Positions 7,469 through 14,327 are shown, numbered from the stretch's first letter. The stretch is 14,847 nt of DNA from SLST01 sp046538735 (GCA_046538735.1 JBKHII010000064.1:1-14847); one strand, 5' to 3'. Made by a program: numbers and translations. The notes: generated from the letters alone by a model not told the origin.

Positions 7469-8065
7469 ATGGCTCGTCGCGACCGTCCCGACCACTACTC
7501 CCGCCGGGCGAAGCGTGAGGGTTTCAGCGCGCGGTCGGTCTACAAGCTGCAGGAGCTGCAGCGAAGGTTCGGGATTCTCGGTCGCGGAATGAAGGTGCTC
7601 GACGTAGGTGCAGCCCCGGGGAGCTGGTCGCAGCTTGCGCGCAAAGTCGTAGCCGACGGTGGAACGATCGTCGCGGTGGACCTCTGCGAGCTGCCCGCGC
7701 TCGAACACGCTCCGAACGTAGAGACGATCGTGGGAGACGTCTACGACCCGGACGTCATCGCCCGCCTGGAGGCAGGCGGACCGTACGACGCGCTCATCAG
7801 CGATGCCGCGCCGAAGACATCCGGCAACCGCACGCTCGACACCGCCCGGTCCGCCGCGATCGTAGAGCATCTCATCGCGCTCGCGCCGCGTCTGCTCTCT
7901 TCCGGCGGGAACTTCGTCGCGAAGGTCTTCCAGGGTGGCGACGAGCAGGATCTCCTCGCGCAGGCACGCGAGCGATTCGAGACGGCTCGCCTGGTCAAGC
8001 CGAAGGCAAGCCGCGACGAGAGCTTCGAGACATTCCTCGTAGGGATCGGTTTCCGGGGCGTCTAG
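7469..8065 (+). CDS. rlmE: 23S rRNA (uridine-2'-O-)-methyltransferase RlmE (FtsJ)
   Basis: 198 residues. Enzyme: SAM-dependent 2'-O-methylation of a uridine in the 23S rRNA A-loop (U2552 in E. coli). Seen: SAM-binding VLDVGAAPGSWSQ (43-55), VDL (70-72), and the K-D-K-E catalytic tetrad as Lys26, Asp112, Lys152 and Glu187; these are each 12 less than the E. coli positions, so spacing is fully conserved. SDAAPKTSGNR (111-121) and FVAKVFQG (149-156) are typical. The ATG at 7469 is 2 nt after the esterase stop, so expression is probably coupled. Convergent with the polyprenyl synthase gene (12 nt apart, no hairpin between). Confidence 0.96.
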   Translation: MARRDRPDHYSRRAKREGFSARSVYKLQELQRRFGILGRGMKVLDVGAAPGSWSQLARKVVADGGTIVAVDLCELPALEHAPNVETIVGDVYDPDVIARLEAGGPYDALISDAAPKTSGNRTLDTARSAAIVEHLIALAPRLLSSGGNFVAKVFQGGDEQDLLAQARERFETARLVKPKASRDESFETFLVGIGFRGV

Positions 8066-8077
8066 GATTCGGGCCGA

Positions 8078-9112
8078 TCAGAGCTCGCGGGACAAGAGCT
8101 TCTCCGCAACCAGACCGAGCGCTCGCCGCTGTTCGGCATGGGGAAGCCGACGGATCGCGTCGCGGGCCCGATCGGTATACGCCGTAGCCGCGGCTCGTGC
8201 CGCCCGGATGCCCCCCGAGTCCCGAATCGCGCGGACAATCTCTTCGATCGCACGTTGCTCGGTCGGCGCGGGGACGACTCGCGCGCGGAGCTCGTCGTTC
8301 CGGTGCACGGCCTCGATGACCGGGAGCGTGTAGATCCCGGCGCGGAGGTCGGAGGCGACCGGCTTGCCGAGCGCGTCCGAACGCGAGGTGAAGTCAAGAA
8401 TGTCGTCGACGATTTGAAAGGCGATTCCCAGGTTGTACCCAACTCGCCAGAGGATGGCGATGTCCCGGGGCCGTGCCTTCGCCTCCGCCGCGCCGGTCAC
8501 GAGGCTCATCCCGAAGAGCACCGCGGTTTTCCCGGCGATCCGCCTGAGGTAACCACGCCTGCTCAGCCGGTCCGCACTCGCGCCGAACGTCTGGTTGATC
8601 TCTCCGCGCACAAGGTGCCCTGTAGCGGCCGCGAGGCGCAGCGCGTTCTCGCGTTCTGTTTCCTCGGCGACCATCGTGAAGCACCGTGACAGGAGGTAGT
8701 CTCCCATGAGCACCGCCTGCTTGCGCCCGTAGAGCGCGTGCAGCGACGGCTCGCCGCGCCGGCGATCGGCGTCGTCAATCACGTCGTCGTGAATGAGCGT
8801 CGCGATGTGGAGTGTTTCGATCGCCGCGGCGACGCGTACGATTCGGTCCGGCACCGGCCTCCCCGGGTCGCGCCTGCCGGCCCACGCGCCGATCAGAACG
8901 AACCCCGGACGGAGCATCTTCCCGGGCCGCGCAACGTATCGCGAGAGCGCGTCGCCGATCGGCCCTCCGGCCGATTCGGCCTCGGAGACGACGAGCTCAC
9001 GAACGCGTTCGAGCTCCGGCACGATCTCGGGGAGATCGTGCCAGAACGGATGCTCTGAGAATCGAAGGCCCCGCGACGAGGCGGGGCCGTTGATCGCTTG
9101 CACGCTACGCAC
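8078..9112 (-). CDS. Long-chain polyprenyl diphosphate synthase (DmkB/IspB-like)
   Basis: 344 residues from GTG at 9112, placed directly after the ndh2 stop (TAG then GTG); a second in-frame GTG lies at 9103. Enzyme: Mg-dependent chain elongation of allylic diphosphates with IPP to a side chain for quinones or undecaprenyl-type lipids. Seen: GKMLRPG (64-70), first aspartate motif DDVIDD (109-114), GDYLL (137-141), KTA (195-197), second motif DDILD (236-240), and SDLRAGIYTLPVI (254-266). Residues 4 and 5 before the first motif are Thr105 and Ala104, small ones, which fits a long product. Sharing an operon with a quinone-reducing Ndh2 suggests a (demethyl)menaquinone tail (inference). An 8-bp hairpin lies in codons 9-16. 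N-terminus before about residue 17 is uncertain. Confidence 0.9.
   Translation of the reverse strand: MRSVQAINGPASSRGLRFSEHPFWHDLPEIVPELERVRELVVSEAESAGGPIGDALSRYVARPGKMLRPGFVLIGAWAGRRDPGRPVPDRIVRVAAAIETLHIATLIHDDVIDDADRRRGEPSLHALYGRKQAVLMGDYLLSRCFTMVAEETERENALRLAAATGHLVRGEINQTFGASADRLSRRGYLRRIAGKTAVLFGMSLVTGAAEAKARPRDIAILWRVGYNLGIAFQIVDDILDFTSRSDALGKPVASDLRAGIYTLPVIEAVHRNDELRARVVPAPTEQRAIEEIVRAIRDSGGIRAARAAATAYTDRARDAIRRLPHAEQRRALGLVAEKLLSREL
9067..9088 (-). other. 8-bp perfect hairpin at the ndh2/polyprenyl synthase junction
   Basis: GGCCCCGC and GCGGGGCC flank a 6-nt loop. On the minus strand it is followed by TTCGATTCT, a weakly T-rich run, so it looks like a poor intrinsic terminator or attenuator. 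It lies 25 nt after the ndh2 stop but inside the first codons of the downstream ORF. Confidence 0.5.
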
Positions 9113-11089
9113 CTACGGCCGAGGTTCTCCCACGTAGAGGTACGTCTTCTTGGCGAGCTTCCTTCCGTTCCACCACGTGTGCAGCCACGGCATCACATAG
9201 TGGTCGAGACCGAACGCGCGCCCGGCGCCGCCGAGCATCACGATAGACGCCATGATGTACCAGAGAAGCTCCGGGTTGCCCCATCCGGAGGCGATGAACA
9301 TCAGGCTGAACCCGATCGATACCACAGCGGCCGGGAAGGTCAGGAGACCGCCGATCAAAGCGAGGCCGATCGCCACCTGTCCCAGCACGACGGCGCTCTG
9401 GAGCAGGAATGCAAGAAGCGGCGATGCACTCAGAACGGTCTCGGCGAACCAGGTATAGATGCCGAGCGCCTCGATGAGCGGCTCGCCGTACTCGCTCGCC
9501 GCCGCGGCGCCTTCGCCGGCGGCAGGGGTGGCGGCACTCGCCGCGTCGGCAGCGGGAGTGGCGGCGGACGCCGCATCCTCAAAGCTCACGCCGGGCAGTT
9601 TGATCGCGCCGGTCCATACCTCTCTCAGGCCTTCCTCGCCGGGATTGAGCCACCCGTCGGCGATGTGCTTGATACCCTCGGCGAGCCACTTGCCGCCGAG
9701 CCAGAGCCTCAGCGGCACCGCCCAGTAGCCGGGGATCTTCCACGCAAGATGTCCGCCCACGAACGACCGGCGGTCCTTGATCGTGAAGAACTCGTGCGTC
9801 AGGTACTCCCAGACCGCGTTGATGCCCGCGAGCCCGAAAAGGTAGTGCAGGTTCACGAGGTGCTTCATCGCCATCGCGAAGATGCCGGACATCGACATGC
9901 CCATGACGTGTGCCACGCCGTACTTGCCGCCGATCGACACCATGAACCCGTGGTAGTTCGACTTGAACTTCTTCTTCTCTTTGCTCTCGATATCGGCGAT
10001 GACGTTCTCGGCCGCCGTCTCGGCGGTCTGAAGCGCGGTCTCCACGATCTGCGGCACGACCTTGTCGCCCTCGAGGAACCAGATCATGTCGCCGACGAGA
10101 TAGACGTTGCGGTAGTCAACCGACTGCATGTGCTGATTCACGAGCACGCGGCCACGTTGCCCAACGACGTAGCGTTCCTCGTCGTCAAAGTGACAGCCCG
10201 CCATGCCGTGGATGCCTTCGACCGAGGCGACCGAGCACTCGTCGCGCGAACACTGGCCCTTCGTGAGGGGGATCTTCGCCGTGAACTCGGATCCCTGAAT
10301 GCCGGCGGTCCAGATGAAGGTATCGGTCGCGATTTCGTTGTCGCCGTCAAGCTTGACGACCCCTTCGTCCGCGCCCACGATCGTCGTGTTGAGCATCACC
10401 TCGCAGCCGATCTTCTTGAGATACCTGGATGCCTTCTTCTTCGGCTTCTCGGGGAAGATCGGGAGAATGTTATCCTTCATCTCCACGACCTTGACGCCGA
10501 CCTCGTTGCGATCGATGTGGTATTGCGGGCAGAGCTGGTCGCGCCGTTCGCAGAGCTCACCGGCGAGCTCGATTCCCGTGAAGCCGGCCCCGGCGATCAC
10601 GAACGAGAGCATCCTGCGCCGAATCCTCGGGTCGGGCTCCTTTGCGGCATCGCGGAATCGCTCCTCCACGTGCGTACGGATGCGGATCGCATCCTCGAGC
10701 GACCAGAGCGTGAAGCTATGCTCCTGAACGCCGGGCACTCCGAAGAACTCCGGCCGACCGCCGGTTCCGATCACGAGGTAGTCGTACTCGTACGTTGCGG
10801 TGTCCGACTTCATCACGTTGTTCTCGAAGTCGATGGTCTGAATCTCGTCCGTGTACACCTTCACGTTGGTGCCGGCGAAGATCTTGCGAAAACTGACCTG
10901 CACCGCGTCCGGTTCAGTGCGAGATCCCGCGATCTCGTGCAGCTCGGTCATAAGCGTGTGGTACGGGTTTCGGTCTATGAGGAAAACCTCAACGTTCTTA
11001 TTTCGCTTGAAGTGTTTGTACAGCTTCTTTGCGGCTTCAACACCGCCATAGCCACCACCAAGGATGGCGATTCGCGTCCTTTCCGTCAT
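9113..11089 (-). CDS. Type II NADH dehydrogenase with C-terminal DoxX-like membrane domain (Ndh2 of EET type)
   Basis: 658 residues, far longer than ordinary NDH-2 (about 400-450). Seen: FAD site ILGGGYGGVEAA (9-20), DYLVIGTGG (103-111), NADH site VIAGAGFTGIELAGEL (164-179), third FAD motif NVYLVGDM (328-335), a hydrophobic patch 390-430, then a DoxX-like module whose first helix is near 458-480 (LRLWLGGKWLAEGIKH) and further helices about 553-600 and 607-625, ending in AGRAFGLDHY. A low-complexity linker (about 504-532) containing two copies of DAASAATPAA interrupts the module. Enzyme: NADH to quinone electron transfer at the inner membrane face without proton pumping. The Listeria EET Ndh2 also has an extra C-terminal membrane domain. 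The ATG at 11089 has AAGGAG 5 nt upstream. Polyprenyl synthase follows without gap. Confidence 0.93.
   Translation of the reverse strand: MTERTRIAILGGGYGGVEAAKKLYKHFKRNKNVEVFLIDRNPYHTLMTELHEIAGSRTEPDAVQVSFRKIFAGTNVKVYTDEIQTIDFENNVMKSDTATYEYDYLVIGTGGRPEFFGVPGVQEHSFTLWSLEDAIRIRTHVEERFRDAAKEPDPRIRRRMLSFVIAGAGFTGIELAGELCERRDQLCPQYHIDRNEVGVKVVEMKDNILPIFPEKPKKKASRYLKKIGCEVMLNTTIVGADEGVVKLDGDNEIATDTFIWTAGIQGSEFTAKIPLTKGQCSRDECSVASVEGIHGMAGCHFDDEERYVVGQRGRVLVNQHMQSVDYRNVYLVGDMIWFLEGDKVVPQIVETALQTAETAAENVIADIESKEKKKFKSNYHGFMVSIGGKYGVAHVMGMSMSGIFAMAMKHLVNLHYLFGLAGINAVWEYLTHEFFTIKDRRSFVGGHLAWKIPGYWAVPLRLWLGGKWLAEGIKHIADGWLNPGEEGLREVWTGAIKLPGVSFEDAASAATPAADAASAATPAAGEGAAAASEYGEPLIEALGIYTWFAETVLSASPLLAFLLQSAVVLGQVAIGLALIGGLLTFPAAVVSIGFSLMFIASGWGNPELLWYIMASIVMLGGAGRAFGLDHYVMPWLHTWWNGRKLAKKTYLYVGEPRP
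9518..9577 (-). repeat. Tandem repeat in ndh2 encoding DAASAATPAA twice
   Basis: Two adjacent 30-bp units encode exactly the same ten residues (505-514 and 515-524 of Ndh2). They form a flexible Ala/Thr/Pro linker between the first and later helices of the DoxX-like module. DNA copies differ at a few third positions. Confidence 0.8.
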
Positions 11090-11134
11090 GGAAGCTCCTT
11101 CGCACAGGTACGGACTTTGGAATTCGTTACAAAA

Positions 11135-11163
11135 ATAGTACCTTACATATCGATTCCAGTAAA
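11135..11163 (-). promoter_or_regulatory. Putative sigma-70 promoter of ndh2-polyprenyl synthase operon
   Basis: On the minus strand TTTACT (11163-11158), 17-nt spacer, TACTAT (11140-11135), four of six matches in each. The expected start is near 11128, leaving a leader of about 38 nt that carries AAGGAG 5 nt before the ATG. The surrounding 11090-11210 intergenic region is clearly AT-richer than the genes. Confidence 0.5.
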
Positions 11164-11200
11164 TGCCCGACTTCCACTATTCTACATCAAGCGTCAGTTG

Positions 11201-11212
11201 ATGAGGCCTCAT
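11201..11212 (+). promoter_or_regulatory. 12-bp perfect palindrome across the apbE start
   Basis: ATGAGGCCTCAT is self-complementary and ends on the first two bases of the apbE ATG. It includes the only Shine-Dalgarno-like bases (TGAGG). It could be an operator or just a chance palindrome. Confidence 0.35.
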
Positions 11213-12281
11213 GCACAATAACATCGCCATTATCACATTACGTCACAATACCTTCCGCCGCGCCCTTCTCTTCCTGATGGTCGTCGTCGCGTCAACCGGC
11301 TGCAGCCCTCCGCCGGAGAAGCGATCCGAGGCGGAGTTCCTGTTGGGAACGGTCATCGACGTCACGACGTACGGAGAGGTCCCGGACAGCGTGTTCGAAT
11401 CGGTCTTCGAGCGGGTACGCGAGATCGAGACTCGCATGAGCACGAGCGAAGAGGACTACGAGACCACCGAGCTGATGGAGGTCAACGATGCGGCGGGTCG
11501 ATCGCCCGTTCACGTCTCCGAGGACACGTTCGAAGTCGTGAGCCAGGCGGTCGAGTACTCGCGACTGACCGAGGGAGCCTTCGACGTGACGGTGCAGCCG
11601 CTCGTATCGCTCTGGGGCATCGGTACCGAGAGCGCTGCGATTCCTGAGGAAGAGCAGATCGACGCGGCACTCGCCGCGGTCGACTATCGCCGCGTGGACC
11701 TGGAACCCGCTACTCACTCGATCTACCTGCCTCGCGAGGGTATGGGAGTGGACGTAGGCGGCATCGCGAAGGGATACGCGGCGGACGAAGCGGAGCGAAT
11801 CCTTCGGGACGCCGGCGTGAGATGGGCGCTCCTCGACTTCGGCGGGAACATCCTCACGATCGGCACGAAACCGGACGGGTCGCACTGGCGGATCGGCATC
11901 CAGCTTCCCTCTCCCGAGGCGAGTCGTGGCACCTACCTGGGGATCGTGGAGGTTTCCGACCTCGCGGTCGTCACGTCCGGAACGTACGAGCGCTATTTCG
12001 AGGAAGACGGGATCCGCTACCACCACATCCTGGACACGGACACCGGCTACCCCGTTCGCAACTCGCTCGAGAGCGTGACGATCATCACCGACGTATCGAT
12101 GCGCGCCGACGCCCTGTCCACGGCCGTCTTCGCGATGGGACTCGACGGGGGACGCGACTTCGTTGAGACGCTGGACGAAGTAGAGGCGCTCTTCGTGACG
12201 AAAGACAAAGAGGTCTACTTCACCTCCGGGATGCGCGACTACTTCTCCCTGACGAGCGAGGAGTATACGGAAGCGGAGTAG
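11211..12281 (+). CDS. apbE: Exported FAD:protein FMN transferase (ApbE), lipoprotein
   Basis: 356 residues. Enzyme: Mg-dependent transfer of FMN from FAD to a Thr/Ser in a D-x-x-S/T-G-A-T motif of exported flavoproteins. Seen: signal peptide with basic n-region and hydrophobic stretch (19-27), lipobox-like STGC with Cys31 (Ser at -3 is unusual), family motifs FDVTVQPL (124-131), DVGGIAKGYAAD (181-192), LDFGGN (208-213), TSGTYERYF (255-263), YHHILD (270-275) and metal-site RADALSTA (298-305). A TGA at 11202 in frame makes the ATG at 11211 the first possible start; TGAGG lies 4 nt upstream as a weak ribosome site. It converges on the FMN-binding lipoprotein gene, its probable substrate, with one base between the two stops. 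Confidence 0.95.
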   Translation: MHNNIAIITLRHNTFRRALLFLMVVVASTGCSPPPEKRSEAEFLLGTVIDVTTYGEVPDSVFESVFERVREIETRMSTSEEDYETTELMEVNDAAGRSPVHVSEDTFEVVSQAVEYSRLTEGAFDVTVQPLVSLWGIGTESAAIPEEEQIDAALAAVDYRRVDLEPATHSIYLPREGMGVDVGGIAKGYAADEAERILRDAGVRWALLDFGGNILTIGTKPDGSHWRIGIQLPSPEASRGTYLGIVEVSDLAVVTSGTYERYFEEDGIRYHHILDTDTGYPVRNSLESVTIITDVSMRADALSTAVFAMGLDGGRDFVETLDEVEALFVTKDKEVYFTSGMRDYFSLTSEEYTEAE

Positions 12282-12282
12282 C

Positions 12283-13152
12283 TCACCGGCAGAGGTTGTT
12301 CGGAAGCGCCGCCGCGACGCGCTGCGATTCAATTTTGCGAGCAAGCGCGATGAATCGCGCGGAGCTCAGCGTGGCACCCGAGACACCGTCGATCTCATTC
12401 GAGGACCCGGCGATGAGCCGATCCACGAGCGTTGCGGCCACCTGCTCCGACCGTACCCCGGACGCCGCGACGAAGAGCTCCTGGTACGCCTCGTCGTCGC
12501 GCTTGACGCGACGCGAGCCGTCCGGCTCCTCGCGAGTCTCGCGGTAGTGCCCCGCGACGACGCCGTCGCCGCCGAAGACGAGCACGAGCTCGCCGCGCCA
12601 GCCGAGCTCATCCGGTTCGTCCGAGACGAGAAACGGCCCCTCGGTCGGTATCTGCTCGATGCCCGCGGCGTCCAGGGTGAGCCCGACCTCCGCGGACTCG
12701 AGCGCGGTCTTCACGAGCAGATGGAAGCGAACACCCCAGGAGACGGTCGCGTAGTCGATGCGCGGAAACGGTGCCTGCGAAGCCAGGACGTGCGCGATCA
12801 GATCGTTGAAGTACGGGAGGAGCTCCACGCCGTGATCGAGACGGTACCGCTCGAGGTAGACTGCGTCATCGCTGAGGAGTGAACCGTCGGCCTTGATCGC
12901 ATCAAAGCAGATTTCCTGGACGAGCCCGGTCCGAATCCGCAGCTGAAGGAAGGGTCGCCATCCGTCAGGACCGGTGTGTGAGAACGAGGCGGCGTAGCGT
13001 CCGTCCTGATAGAGCGCGGATCCGTCGGGCGCGCGACGGGCGTCCGGGTCGGTCTCCGGCGGCGAGCACGCGGCGAAAGCCGCGACGGCAACGACAAGAG
13101 CGAGGGTGGCGCGGCCCAATCGGGCAGACCCGGAATCAGAACGTCTGTGCAT
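12283..13152 (-). CDS. FMN-binding lipoprotein with two FMN_bind domains (PplA-like)
   Basis: 289 residues from ATG at 13152 (GGAG 3 nt upstream; an upstream in-frame ATG at 13197 would lie inside the preceding gene and add 15 residues before a normal signal peptide). Seen: n-region MHRRSDSGSARLGR, hydrophobic core 16-28, lipobox FAAC with Cys29, then two FMN_bind-type repeats, about 48-153 (YQDGRYAASFSH...DGWRPFLQL) and about 182-276 (ELGWRGELVLVF). The second ends with DGVSGATLSS, so Thr261 is the predicted flavinylation site; the first has DYATVSWGV at the equivalent place and has lost it. Role: extracytoplasmic electron carrier with covalent FMN, attached by ApbE. Overlaps the NusG-II gene by 17 bp in the same operon. 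Confidence 0.9.
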   Translation of the reverse strand: MHRRSDSGSARLGRATLALVVAVAAFAACSPPETDPDARRAPDGSALYQDGRYAASFSHTGPDGWRPFLQLRIRTGLVQEICFDAIKADGSLLSDDAVYLERYRLDHGVELLPYFNDLIAHVLASQAPFPRIDYATVSWGVRFHLLVKTALESAEVGLTLDAAGIEQIPTEGPFLVSDEPDELGWRGELVLVFGGDGVVAGHYRETREEPDGSRRVKRDDEAYQELFVAASGVRSEQVAATLVDRLIAGSSNEIDGVSGATLSSARFIALARKIESQRVAAALPNNLCR

Positions 13153-13516
13153 CGACTCCGTCCTCGTCCTCACCGCCTTCGACTCGCACGAAAACACGGT
13201 TCGGGAGGCAGGCGGTCCATTGCCCCGTGCTGCCGAGCGCGCCGGCGGCGATGCAGATCTTGTCCCGGCACGGGCTCTCGTCCACGTGAACGTGGTCGTC
13301 GTGGATCACGACGACCGTGTCCCCGAGGGGACCGCTCACGGAGATCGTGCGGTCCTGGCCGAGCGGGTAGAGGAAGGTTCCCTGCTCGTTTTCGATGCTG
13401 ACCTGACTCGGCTCGGGTCGTCCCGTGTACGCGAAGAGACTCGCGCCAACGACGGTCATGATCGAGACAACGAGAGCGAGGTAGTCGAGTGGCCGTGTCC
13501 TGATCGGTCGTCTCAT
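13136..13516 (-). CDS. NusG domain II-containing membrane protein (EetA-like)
   Basis: 126 residues from ATG at 13516 (the frame is open further upstream but would overlap the NYN gene). Seen: short basic start, one transmembrane helix about 11-31 (DYLALVVSIMTVVGASLFAY), then a NusG_II-type beta domain outside the membrane with the family signature SPCRDKICIAAG...ACLPNRVFVRVEG; cysteines 83, 88 and 103. These proteins (EetA in the Listeria/lactic acid bacteria FLEET loci, as I recall) accompany a Gx-transporter-like EetB and flavinylated proteins and are thought to pass electrons from membrane quinols outward. Followed by the FMN-binding lipoprotein with 17-bp overlap; preceded by the NYN gene with a 19-nt gap. 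No strong Shine-Dalgarno seen. Confidence 0.87.
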   Translation of the reverse strand: MRRPIRTRPLDYLALVVSIMTVVGASLFAYTGRPEPSQVSIENEQGTFLYPLGQDRTISVSGPLGDTVVVIHDDHVHVDESPCRDKICIAAGALGSTGQWTACLPNRVFVRVEGGEDEDGVDAQTF

Positions 13517-13535
13517 CGCTGCTACCGAAGGACGC

Positions 13536-14285
13536 CTACTTGCGGCGCTTGTCCCGAATGTAGATCTGCTTCGCCGGGGAGTTCGGGCTCGAACGCTCGT
13601 CGATCGTGAAGAGATCGACCGCATTCACGAGCTCGCCGAGCTTCTTGTAGCCGTAGTTCCGCGGGTCGAACTCCGGCGCCTTGTTGGCGATGTTCTGGCC
13701 GACCGTTCCGAGATTGGCCCATCCCGTTTCGTCCGCGGAGTCTTCGGTCGCATTCCGCAGCAGGTTCACGAGGCGTGAGTCGCTCTTGAGCTCGCGCGCG
13801 CTCTTGCGCTTCGTACCGCCGCCTTCCGCCTTCTCGTCTTCCAGCCGGAGGATTTCGGTGTAGATGAACCGATCGCACGCTCCCACGAACGCTTTCGGCG
13901 TCTTCTGCTCGCCGAATCCGTAGACGGTGAGGCCTGCCTCGCGAATCCTCGCGGAGAGTCGCGTGAAATCGCTGTCGCTCGAGACGACGCAGAATCCGTC
14001 CATCGTCTCGGTGTAGAGCAGATCCATCGCGTCGATGATCATGGCGCTGTCGGTCGCGTTCTTGCCGCGCGTGTAGGCGAATTGCTGGATCGGCTGGATC
14101 GCGTGCTCGAGCAGCACTTCCTTCCAACCCTTGAGGTGCGAGCTCGTCCAGTCGCCGTAGATGCGCTTGACGGTCGCGACGCCGTAGTTCGCGATCTCCT
14201 CGAGCAAGCTCTCGATGATCGATGGTTGGGTGTTGTCGGCGTCAATGAGCACGGCCAAGCGTTTCTGGCCATCACTATTTGGCAT
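13536..14285 (-). CDS. NYN domain (LabA/PIN-like) protein with C-terminal OST-HTH/LOTUS domain
   Basis: 249 residues. Seen: NYN/PIN-fold nuclease-like domain about 8-148 with VLIDADNTQ (12-20), KNATDSAMIIDAMDL (75-89) and VVSSDSDFTRL (100-110); the acidic residues Asp15, Asp79, Asp104 and Asp106 are those expected for a metal site. A charged linker (149-167) leads to a LOTUS/OHA-like domain about 170-229 (LVNLLRNAT...NYGYKKLGELVNAVDLFTID). Family role: predicted RNase or RNA-binding protein; substrate not known. First gene of an operon with the NusG-II and FMN lipoprotein genes, perhaps only by compaction. The ATG at 14285 lacks a Shine-Dalgarno but is 6 nt after a -10-like box. Confidence 0.93.
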   Translation of the reverse strand: MPNSDGQKRLAVLIDADNTQPSIIESLLEEIANYGVATVKRIYGDWTSSHLKGWKEVLLEHAIQPIQQFAYTRGKNATDSAMIIDAMDLLYTETMDGFCVVSSDSDFTRLSARIREAGLTVYGFGEQKTPKAFVGACDRFIYTEILRLEDEKAEGGGTKRKSARELKSDSRLVNLLRNATEDSADETGWANLGTVGQNIANKAPEFDPRNYGYKKLGELVNAVDLFTIDERSSPNSPAKQIYIRDKRRK

Positions 14286-14291
14286 GACTAG

Positions 14292-14320
14292 ACACTACGG
14301 TATCGCAATGCGATGATCAA
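14292..14320 (-). promoter_or_regulatory. Putative leaderless promoter of the NYN-NusG_II-FMN lipoprotein operon
   Basis: On the minus strand TTGATC (14320-14315), 17-nt spacer, TAGTGT (14297-14292), then 6 nt to the ATG at 14285. Same geometry as the ftsH, rhomboid and DUF212 promoters. The left arm of the 147-bp inverted-repeat element begins 8 bp upstream of the -35. Confidence 0.45.
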
Positions 14321-14327
14321 GGTGGGA

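Noticed and set aside
9098..11221. 707-codon plus-strand open frame opposite ndh2
   Set aside because: Antisense to a clear Ndh2 gene, His/Asp/Arg-rich with no domain; a shadow.
11292..12344. 350-codon minus-strand frame opposite apbE
   Set aside because: Shadow of apbE; composition non-protein-like and no start signal.
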